A stretch of 6,111 nucleotides of DNA from UBA8687 sp964564655 (lineage in GTDB: Bacteria; Nitrospinota; Nitrospinia; Nitrospinales; VA-1): NCBI GenBank assembly GCA_964564655.1, contig CAZMBO010000088.1:1-6111 (forward strand), written 5' to 3'. How positions within the stretch are numbered: position 1 is the stretch's first letter; each line of letters starts with the position of its first letter. The translations under genes and the position numbers were made by a program. Under the pieces are notes generated by a model. It had not been told where the DNA came from and ran no database searches. It worked only from the letters and a program-made list of their open reading frames with translations. Shown here in pieces: positions 1-5,141 of the stretch.

Positions 1-444
1 AAGTGGAAAAGTTTCGATACCCTGTATGACACGGGCCATAAATACTATGGATTGCAAGATCTCTTCCTAGGTATTGGTGGTGGCGGCGGAAAAGGAACAC
101 AGGGATTGGGTCTTCAAGACTTAGCTGTAAAAGTAAAAATGAATCCGGTTGCAGGTTGGACCTTGAAGATAGATCACCATACTTTCTATACCGCTGAGAG
201 TATTAACGCATCTCCAATCGTAACTGATGCTCCATCTCTTTCCTCTTCAGGATCCAATGACAGCATGTTTCTTGGGAACGAAATTGACGTAACGGCTGTT
301 CATAAGATGAATGCTAATACTAAGGTTATGATTGGTTATTCAAACTTTGATCCATCACTAACCTTTAGACGTCTCAGAAGCGCCTCTACTGGGGACGCTG
401 CTGATGCGAACTGGGCTTACGTTCAGTTTGACGTGAAGTTCTAA
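1..444 (+). CDS. Alginate-export-type outer-membrane beta-barrel porin, C-terminal part (5' end outside window)
   Basis: The reading frame is open from base 1, so this is the last 147 residues of a longer protein. A TTG at position 52 is internal and not a credible start. Near the left edge is a W-K-x-F-D-T-L-Y-x-T-G-H-K-Y-Y-G-L stretch. It is followed by a glycine-rich loop and alternating polar/hydrophobic strands such as L-K-I-D-H-H-T-F-Y, then G-N-E-I-D-V-T-A-V and V-M-I-G-Y-S-N-F. This order is typical of the C-terminal strands of the alginate export (AlgE-like) barrel family. The protein ends in Y-V-Q-F-D-V-K-F; a terminal aromatic residue is the usual outer-membrane signal read by the BAM machinery. 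The family forms passive outer-membrane channels, but the substrate cannot be read here and 'alginate' is only the family name. A strong terminator follows 13 bases after the stop, so this gene ends its transcription unit. Confidence 0.8.
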   Translation, partial: KWKSFDTLYDTGHKYYGLQDLFLGIGGGGGKGTQGLGLQDLAVKVKMNPVAGWTLKIDHHTFYTAESINASPIVTDAPSLSSSGSNDSMFLGNEIDVTAVHKMNANTKVMIGYSNFDPSLTFRRLRSASTGDAADANWAYVQFDVKF

Positions 445-457
445 GTTTAGTTTTTTC

Positions 458-497
458 AAAAACCCTCCGGCCTTCGTAGGTCGGGGGGTTTTTTTTT
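458..497 (+). terminator. Rho-independent terminator of the porin gene
   Basis: Bases 463-472 (CCCTCCGGCC) pair over ten positions with 479-488 (GGTCGGGGGG), including two G-T wobbles, around a six-base TTCGTA loop. A run of nine T follows (489-497) and a run of five A precedes the stem (458-462). It lies just after the TAA stop of the porin. The longer T run is on the + strand, so the main direction is rightward. Confidence 0.92.
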
Positions 498-590
498 GTC
501 CATTTCCTCTGTGAATGCTGGTGAGCAGAGTCAGAATTATGATATCCTTGCAATGTTTTTTCTGTCCCCCAAAAATGCCAAATCCAAATT

Positions 591-1619
591 ATGAGTTATA
601 AATTACTGCCCCTGTTGTTCTTTATTTTTCCTGGCCTCGTTGGGGCGGCAGAATCAGAAATTTTTAAGCTGAACGGTAAACCCGTACCCGCCGTAGTAGC
701 AAAGGTCAACGGAGTCTCATTAAGCTCCACTCAATTGGAAACAGAGTTCATCGCATTTCGTATGCGTACCCAACATCAGGGTAAAAAAATTTCTGCCTCC
801 GAAGAGACTTTGGTCGCCCGCGAATTGCTCAAAGCAGAAATCATGAAGGAGCTAATCGCACAAAAAGCCCGATCACTCAACATTAAAATTACTGCCGATA
901 AAATCGACTTGGAAATACAAGGTATCGAGGATAAGTTCCCCAGTCACACGGCGTTTGTAACTGCTCTGGCTTTTCAACGTATGAATATGAAAGCCCTTAA
1001 GGAAAAAATTGAAAGAACCCTATTAGAAGACGCGTTAATTCGCCTTGAAATTGCCCCCAATGTAAAACTAAGCGATGATTCTGTGAAGGACTTCTATAAT
1101 AAGAATCGAGGGAAATTCGCTAAACCTGTTTTATACAGGATAAGACATATTCTAATTGCCACCATTTCAGCCCCAAAAAATTTAGAAGACGATTTAAACC
1201 GCAAGAAGGGTTTACGGATGGCACGCATGATTAATAGCGAAGCTAAATTGAAAGCCGAAGAGGTTTTTCGCAAGATAAAATCTGGGGGTGACTTTATTCA
1301 GCTTGCTAAAGAATTCTCAGAAGATGAAGCTTCTAAACAAGATGGCGGCATGCTGGGTGATTTGCATTCGGACACTACGCTCCCTGAAATCGCAGCCGTG
1401 ATGGTGAAATTAAATGAAGGAGAAACAAGCAATATCTTTCAAAGCCCATTCGGCTATCACATCTTAAAGCTAGATGAAATTATCCCAAGCACGCTCATTC
1501 CTTTCGAAGAAGCACAAAGCGATATCTTAAATATATTGATGAAGAGAGAAACACAAAGCCTTTTCAAAAAATATTTAATTGATCTCGAGAATAGTGCCAA
1601 AATAGAAATTTTTATATAG
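591..1619 (+). CDS. Secreted SurA/PpiC-type peptidyl-prolyl cis-trans isomerase (periplasmic foldase)
   Basis: The 342-residue protein opens with a signal peptide: M-S-Y-K, a hydrophobic core from about residue 5 to 18, and a likely cleavage near V-G-A-A at 17-20. This favours the ATG at 591 even though no Shine-Dalgarno sequence precedes it. Residues about 33-155 form a helical SurA-N-like chaperone region, beginning A-K-V-N-G-V-S-L. Residues about 183-296 form one parvulin (rotamase) domain with R-I-R-H-I-L-I-A (183-190), the D-F-x-x-L-A-K-E-F-S-E-D helix (234-245), G-G-M-L-G-D-L (252-258) and S-P-F-G-Y-H-I-L (285-292). H186 and H290 match the conserved active-site histidines. The family isomerises X-Pro bonds and chaperones outer-membrane or secreted proteins. 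E. coli SurA has two rotamase domains; this protein has one. About 50 residues separate the R-H-I-L strand from the D-F helix, longer than in SurA. It is probably a single-gene unit lying between the porin terminator and hpnA. No lipobox Cys is seen. Confidence 0.9.
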   Translation: MSYKLLPLLFFIFPGLVGAAESEIFKLNGKPVPAVVAKVNGVSLSSTQLETEFIAFRMRTQHQGKKISASEETLVARELLKAEIMKELIAQKARSLNIKITADKIDLEIQGIEDKFPSHTAFVTALAFQRMNMKALKEKIERTLLEDALIRLEIAPNVKLSDDSVKDFYNKNRGKFAKPVLYRIRHILIATISAPKNLEDDLNRKKGLRMARMINSEAKLKAEEVFRKIKSGGDFIQLAKEFSEDEASKQDGGMLGDLHSDTTLPEIAAVMVKLNEGETSNIFQSPFGYHILKLDEIIPSTLIPFEEAQSDILNILMKRETQSLFKKYLIDLENSAKIEIFI

Positions 1620-1655
1620 CAATGCTGTCAATAGGCTAAGGCTTTTATAGAATCG

Positions 1656-1700
1656 ATTCCCTTAGATCTGTTGACATTAATTTCGATTTTAAAAGGGAAT
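1656..1700 (+). promoter_or_regulatory. Candidate control region of hpnA: consensus TTGACA inside an 8-bp inverted repeat
   Basis: A perfect -35-like TTGACA lies at 1671-1676. It sits between ATTCCCTT (1656-1663) and its exact reverse complement AAGGGAAT (1693-1700), with 29 bases between the arms. At the normal 16-18 base spacing no good -10 box is seen; the nearest, AATAAA at 1698-1703, leaves a 21-base spacer. It could therefore be an activator-dependent or repressed promoter, or chance in AT-rich DNA. The 136-base gap 1620-1755 shows no clear terminator for the isomerase gene. Confidence 0.25.
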
Positions 1701-1755
1701 AAAAATTTCTGTGGTGATTTTATCAACTCCCATAACTTCCTCCTTCTTTATATAA

Positions 1756-2739
1756 ATGACTACATTAATTACTGGAGCCACAGGGTTTTTGGGTTCAGCC
1801 ATCGCACGAGAACTGCTCCGTGATGGACGCAAAATTAAACTGCTGGCTCGGGGTAATGCTGACCTAAGAAATATTGAAGGCCTTGAAGCAGAAGTAGTGA
1901 AGGGAGATCTCCGTGATCGGGAATCACTAAAATCTGCTATGACAGGTTGCTCTAGGCTCTACCATGTTGCCGCCTATTACAGTTTATGGGATCAGGATAA
2001 AAAACTCATCTATGATATTAATGTCCAGGGAACTCGCAATATTCTAGAAACAGCACTAGAATTGGGTCTAGAACGTGTTGTTTATACTAGTACGGTTGGG
2101 TGCATCGGCCTATCTGAAGACCGCACACCTACGAATGAAGATCAGCCAATGGATCCGGCCACTCTGAGTAACGATTATAAAATTTCTAAGTTTCAGGCGG
2201 AAAAAATTGCCCTGGAAATGCACGATAGAGGACTTCCTGTTGTTATTGTAAACCCTAGCACTCCAATAGGCCCACGCGATATCAAGCCAACCCCAACTGG
2301 AAAAATTGTCCTCGATTTTTTAAAAGGTAAAATGCCTGCGTACTTGGATACGGGGTTAAACCTGATCGATGTAGCAGACTGCGCACGTGGACATATTCTT
2401 GCTGATGAAAAAGGCAGGCCAGGTGAACGATATATTCTTGGAAATAAAAATATGTCATTAAAAGAGATACTCCAGGCCTTGGAAAAGATTACTGGGATCA
2501 AGGCTCCATCCATCAGGATGCCTTATTGGGTAGCATATGCAGCCGGTCTGGCCTGTGAAGCCATGTCCAACCTGGTCACTCAAAAACCACCGGCCGTCCC
2601 CCTTGCTGGAGTAAAAATGGCAAAATATTTTATGTACTTTGACTCTTCCAAGGCCATTCGTGAGCTGGGTTTACCGCAAAATCCGGTGGAAGACGCGTTG
2701 AGCCAATCCGTCCATTGGTTTCAGGAAAAGCACCGCTGA
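1756..2739 (+). CDS. hpnA: HpnA-type NAD(P)-dependent sugar epimerase/dehydrogenase (hopanoid-associated)
   Basis: This is a full-length 327-residue extended short-chain dehydrogenase. The Rossmann nucleotide-binding motif G-A-T-G-F-L-G is at 7-13, right at the N-terminus, which fixes the ATG at 1756. The catalytic Y-x-x-x-K is Y141/K145, with T-S-T at 111-113 supplying the hydroxyl partner. The features that point to the hopanoid-associated HpnA family rather than a generic epimerase are Y-H-V-A-A-Y-Y-S-L-W (69-78), V-N-P-S-T-P-I-G-P-R-D-I-K-P-T-P-T-G (165-182), A-Y-L-D-T-G-L-N-L-I-D-V (195-206) and G-E-R-Y-I-L-G-N (223-230). HpnA genes are named for lying in hopanoid clusters; I know of no settled substrate. 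No squalene-hopene cyclase or other hpn gene is visible here. The ATG has no Shine-Dalgarno, being preceded by a pyrimidine-rich tract and TATATAA. The CruF-like gene starts 3 bases after its stop, so the two are almost surely one transcript. Confidence 0.9.
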   Translation: MTTLITGATGFLGSAIARELLRDGRKIKLLARGNADLRNIEGLEAEVVKGDLRDRESLKSAMTGCSRLYHVAAYYSLWDQDKKLIYDINVQGTRNILETALELGLERVVYTSTVGCIGLSEDRTPTNEDQPMDPATLSNDYKISKFQAEKIALEMHDRGLPVVIVNPSTPIGPRDIKPTPTGKIVLDFLKGKMPAYLDTGLNLIDVADCARGHILADEKGRPGERYILGNKNMSLKEILQALEKITGIKAPSIRMPYWVAYAAGLACEAMSNLVTQKPPAVPLAGVKMAKYFMYFDSSKAIRELGLPQNPVEDALSQSVHWFQEKHR

Positions 2740-2742
2740 CAT

Positions 2743-3519
2743 ATGGAAACCCTTTCCTTGCTTTGGGGTACGGTATTACTTCGTCCTTATGTTTTTCTAT
2801 TCCTTGCTGTCTACCTGGCGGTAGCTATTTTAAATATGGGCGTGCTACGTTCCTTGTTTTTCACTGTTCTTGCCTATGGCATCGCATTTCTTTGTGAATA
2901 TTCTTCAACCCGGAATGGCTTTCCTTTCGGATTTTACACTTATATCGATACGACGCGGGACCAGGAATTGTGGATCAGCAATGTCCCCTTTATGGATTCC
3001 CTCTCCTTCTCCTTCCTGATTTATGTGAGCTATACGTTAAGCTTGCTTTTATGGGCACCGCTTATTAAAAAAGGCTGGGACATACGGTTGGGGGAGATCG
3101 GTCCTATCAAGCACTCCTTTAAAGTGATCGCGTCAGCATCCATTCTATGTATGCTGATGGACGTTATAATTGATCCGATCGCATTTCTCGGTGACCAGTG
3201 GTTTCTTGGAAAAATCTATTTTTACCGAGAACCTGGAGAGTATTTTCACATTCCGCTGACAAATTTTGCTGGCTGGTTTTTTGTCGCGGCTGCCACACTC
3301 ACTTGCTTCGCCGCCTTCAACTCATTGCTGAACCATAAGATACCACTAAAGACTAAGCAAATAGCGGGTCAGGCACTTTTAGGGCCTGGCTTGTATTTTG
3401 GGGTATTGATCTTCAACTTGGGGGTTACTTTTTATATTGGCGAATTTCTACTGGGAGTTTGGGGAACTCTTATTACTGCCGGGATTTTAAGCTTGGTGGG
3501 ATTTAAGATGCGAAAATAA
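2743..3519 (+). CDS. CruF/DUF422 carotenoid-biosynthesis family integral membrane protein
   Basis: This 258-residue, very hydrophobic protein has about seven membrane segments, near residues 12-31, 36-51, 84-105, 126-148, 172-196, 211-231 and 236-254. Family signatures are visible: E52 followed by F-P-F-G-F-Y-T-Y (60-67), V-P-F-M-D-S-L-S-F (81-89), M-D-V-I-I-D-P-I (139-146) and Y-F-H-I-P-L-T-N-F-A-G-W-F (167-179). The acidic and aromatic residues within or beside helices are what the family is known by. Characterised relatives (CruF, and the archaeal bisanhydrobacterioruberin hydratase) add water across the C-1',2' end of acyclic carotenoids in the membrane. That chemistry is inferred for this protein. 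It follows hpnA by 3 bases. AGGAAAAG at 2723-2730, inside the hpnA end, is a plausible ribosome-binding site 12 bases before the ATG, so translational coupling is likely. No terminator follows; it runs tail to tail into the opposing small gene 10 bases away. Confidence 0.85.
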   Translation: METLSLLWGTVLLRPYVFLFLAVYLAVAILNMGVLRSLFFTVLAYGIAFLCEYSSTRNGFPFGFYTYIDTTRDQELWISNVPFMDSLSFSFLIYVSYTLSLLLWAPLIKKGWDIRLGEIGPIKHSFKVIASASILCMLMDVIIDPIAFLGDQWFLGKIYFYREPGEYFHIPLTNFAGWFFVAAATLTCFAAFNSLLNHKIPLKTKQIAGQALLGPGLYFGVLIFNLGVTFYIGEFLLGVWGTLITAGILSLVGFKMRK

Positions 3520-3529
3520 AAACTACTAA

Positions 3530-3727
3530 CTACATGGTCTTTGAACCAATATATATTCCATAGACAATGGCTGCGAAAACGATTCCCATTAAAAGGTTGT
3601 CGATGGCTACCGCTTTCCAATCGGGGATACGACCCCAACTGGCCCAGGGAATAATAACGATAAACAAGGAGAGAAAACCCAGTACCAACAAACAGGCCAG
3701 AATAAATATCAGTTTTTTTTCATCCAT
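3530..3727 (-). CDS. Small two-helix membrane protein (65 aa), second of a paralogous pair
   Basis: I do not recognise the family. The 65-residue product has two hydrophobic segments (about 6-27 and 40-60) and a short linker with I-P-W (26-28), P-D-W-K (35-38) and D43. It ends V-Y-G-I-Y (55-59) and a basic tail. It aligns without gaps over its whole length to the gene directly upstream (3742-3939), with 20 of 65 identical residues including nearly all motif positions. This is the main evidence that both are real genes and that the start is right. The start lies 14 bases after the upstream stop, and no Shine-Dalgarno is seen in that gap, so translation probably depends on reinitiation or coupling. 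The + strand frame across the same bases gives a basic, non-membrane sequence and is judged a shadow. By the positive-inside rule both ends would be cytoplasmic; this is a prediction. Confidence 0.72.
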   Translation of the reverse strand: MDEKKLIFILACLLVLGFLSLFIVIIPWASWGRIPDWKAVAIDNLLMGIVFAAIVYGIYIGSKTM

Positions 3728-3741
3728 AAGGACACAGAATT

Positions 3742-3939
3742 TTAATGCATTCTAGTGTTCATATAAAAACCATATACAAACAGGACTATAGCAACCATTA
3801 CGATCCCACTGTCCACCAAAGTATCCTTCCAATTGGGTAACAGATAATTAGTAAACCAGGGAATCGCAACAAAAAGTACCGCTATAAAACCGACTCCTAA
3901 AAGGCTTAAAATGGTAATGATTAAAACCTTATCGTTCAT
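3742..3939 (-). CDS. Small two-helix membrane protein (65 aa), first of a paralogous pair
   Basis: Unrecognised family. The 65-residue product runs M-N-D-K, a first hydrophobic helix (about 5-28), I-P-W (26-28), a linker with P-N-W-K (35-38) and D43, a second helix (about 42-60) containing V-Y-G-F-Y (55-59), then a short polar tail N-T-R-M-H. The start is well supported: AAAGGA (3948-3953 on the - strand) lies 8 bases before the ATG, and residue 1 aligns with residue 1 of its neighbour. It probably heads a two-gene transcript with 3530-3727. A candidate extended -10 promoter lies about 45-55 bases upstream. Helical hairpins of this size are often accessory subunits or regulators of larger membrane complexes, but nothing nearby identifies a partner. 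Confidence 0.8.
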   Translation of the reverse strand: MNDKVLIITILSLLGVGFIAVLFVAIPWFTNYLLPNWKDTLVDSGIVMVAIVLFVYGFYMNTRMH

Positions 3940-3947
3940 AATTGAAT

Positions 3948-3953
3948 TCCTTT
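3948..3953 (-). promoter_or_regulatory. Ribosome-binding site of the first small membrane protein
   Basis: Read on the - strand the bases are AAAGGA, 8 bases before the ATG at 3939. This is the clearest site in the window and supports the minus-strand reading of the region over the overlapping + strand frames. Confidence 0.65.
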
Positions 3954-3984
3954 AACGTTTTACCTTTATAAACTTCCCAGAATC

Positions 3985-4013
3985 ATTGTAGCAATTAAAC
4001 CCAAGTTAAGGCA
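3985..4013 (-). promoter_or_regulatory. Candidate extended -10 promoter for the small membrane protein pair
   Basis: On the - strand TGCTACAAT (3993 down to 3985) matches an extended -10 element: TG, one base, then TACAAT, 5 of 6 to consensus. The -35 position at 17-base spacing is 4008-4013 (TGCCTT), a poor match, as is common when the -10 is extended. Transcription would start near 3978, leaving a leader of about 40 bases before the ATG at 3939. This is motif inspection only. Confidence 0.35.
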
Positions 4014-4050
4014 TGGAAAGAATCGAACAATTATATAAGGCTTAAGGCAT
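4006..4050 (-). repeat. Nine-base direct repeat ATGCCTTAA upstream of the small membrane protein pair
   Basis: TTAAGGCAT on the + strand (ATGCCTTAA on the - strand) occurs at 4006-4014 and again at 4042-4050, start to start 36 bases. The nearer copy overlaps the -35 position of the candidate promoter. Two copies in a short gap could be binding sites for a regulator, but a 9-bp match in AT-rich DNA is not strong on its own. Confidence 0.3.
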
Positions 4051-4072
4051 TCATGGGGAGAATTTTTAACAT
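4031..4072 (-). other. Possible 13-codon micro-ORF with its own ribosome-binding site
   Basis: On the - strand a strong AAGGAG (4077-4082) stands 4 bases before an ATG at 4072, which opens a 13-codon frame (M-L-K-I-L-P-M-N-A-L-S-L-I) ending in TAA at 4031. It lies between the RNase Z-like stop and the small membrane genes. It could be a leader peptide or a tiny protein translated from the prfB operon transcript. Spacing is short and the length gives no coding statistics, so this is weak. Confidence 0.18.
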
Positions 4073-4103
4073 TAATCTCCTTAAAAAATGAAGGAAAAAG
4101 GAT

Positions 4104-5141
4104 CTAATTGTTTGTAGTGAGGGTACTTGTCCTCAAGGTCCCCTGAAAAGCAGCCTCTGCTTCCTTATAAAAGCGTTCGCGATGAGGTATATGCTTTCTG
4201 GAGAAATGAAAAACATGCAGTTTCTTTACACAAGCTTCTCGGGCCAGAGACCCAGCCTGATGAGAAGTAAGGTGAAACCTTTCCTGCCCCCTAGCTTCTT
4301 CATCGGCTAAAAAAGGAGACTCACAGAAAAATATATCAGCAGATTTGATCAATTCAATTATTCTTTTCTTGTTCGGCTCATTATAAACCGTATCCACAAC
4401 ATATCCGATTTTCTGTCCAGGAGAAACATCCACAAGGCCTTCTTTCAACTGACCCAAAGAAGTTTGCTTCATCACAGACTTCCCATATCGTTTAAAGGGA
4501 ACGTCAATGGAGTAAACATCTGGCTCCCCCTTTAACACAGATTGTTTTAATTCATTCAACCAGGCACCCTCAACAACCTGCATCTCCTCTAACCGGTCTT
4601 TATTAATGTTTACATGAAGTTTTTCCTCAAGACAAAACCCTAAACAAGGGACTCGGTGCTCCAGTATCACTGCCCGCACCTTAATTGAAGGATCTTCAAG
4701 AATGATTCCATCTTGCAACTCAACCTCTTTTTTATTAGTCAGCTTGAACTTGTCAATTGCCCTGAAGCTAGCTTTAATCAGCTTTCCTTCTCTTACCTCA
4801 ACCACTTCAATCGTCAGTGACTCCTCATAACGATCTACCAGGTTCCAAGTAAATCCAGCCAGCTTACCTTCTACATTTTTTATGAAGTTTTCGGGGCCGT
4901 AAAAAGTCAAAGTTTTTTCCCTACCGAAAAAAGTTCTGAGTAAACGGTCAAAACCAATGAAATGATCGATATGTGTATGACTGACAAAAACATGCGAAAC
5001 CTTCAAAAGTTCTGCATTGCTCAACGGAGAAATATCCCCCAAATCAAATAAGAGAGACCGCTTTTGAAACAAAAACTGAACTAACAGTCCGGGGTCGCCA
5101 AAAGGATCATTAACTAAAGATGCGCAGAGAGTCGATTTCAT
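4104..5141 (-). CDS. RNase Z-like metallo-beta-lactamase-fold hydrolase
   Basis: The 345-residue protein carries the metal-binding motif S-H-T-H-I-D-H at 54-60 (the HxHxDH signature), followed by F-I-G-F-D-R-L-L-R. Further candidate ligands are H162 in L-E-H-R-V-P-C-L-G-F, D250 in Y-V-V-D-T (247-251), and H312 in F-H-F-S-R-K-H (311-317). H294 in L-T-S-H-Q-A fits the conserved His upstream of the last helix. The order HxHxDH, E-H-x-V-P-x-L-G-F, x-x-D-T, H-x-x-x-A-x-x-A and H-F-S is that of the RNase Z group (COG1234), which cuts the 3' trailer from tRNA precursors. The usual N-terminal L-G-T-G-S segment is absent, replaced by N-D-P-F-G-D-P-G, and the usual G-D-T is V-D-T. This is a divergent subfamily and another phosphoesterase-type substrate is possible. 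Its ATG shares a base with the prfB stop (TAATG), with AGGGGA 9 bases upstream, so translation is probably coupled to prfB. No clear terminator follows. Confidence 0.85.
   Translation of the reverse strand: MKSTLCASLVNDPFGDPGLLVQFLFQKRSLLFDLGDISPLSNAELLKVSHVFVSHTHIDHFIGFDRLLRTFFGREKTLTFYGPENFIKNVEGKLAGFTWNLVDRYEESLTIEVVEVREGKLIKASFRAIDKFKLTNKKEVELQDGIILEDPSIKVRAVILEHRVPCLGFCLEEKLHVNINKDRLEEMQVVEGAWLNELKQSVLKGEPDVYSIDVPFKRYGKSVMKQTSLGQLKEGLVDVSPGQKIGYVVDTVYNEPNKKRIIELIKSADIFFCESPFLADEEARGQERFHLTSHQAGSLAREACVKKLHVFHFSRKHIPHRERFYKEAEAAFQGTLRTSTLTTNN

Noticed and set aside
538..543. TATGAT as a -10 box for the foldase gene
   Set aside because: A 5-of-6 match but no acceptable -35 at 16-18 bases upstream. 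A rival pair, TTGCAA (548-553) with AAAAAT (571-576), is equally weak, so no promoter is called.
2193..2513. Open frame of 106 codons on the - strand inside hpnA
   Set aside because: It lies wholly within a well-supported hpnA reading frame and has no recognisable domain; a shadow.
2715..2897. + strand frame of 60 codons overlapping the hpnA end and CruF-like start
   Set aside because: Shifted reading of the CruF-like gene, whose own frame carries clear family motifs; not a frameshifted gene.
3432..3638. - strand frame of 68 codons at the convergent junction
   Set aside because: It overlaps the CruF-like 3' end and the small membrane gene in another frame and shows no signature.
3567..3755. 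Open frame of 62 codons on the + strand over the small membrane genes
   Set aside because: It has no ribosome-binding site and a featureless basic product, and it overlaps both - strand genes, which are supported by their mutual similarity and membrane character.
4091..4140. Terminator for the prfB/RNase Z-like unit
   Set aside because: Only a 4-bp CCTT/AAGG pairing with T runs is found after the stop, too weak to call an intrinsic terminator.
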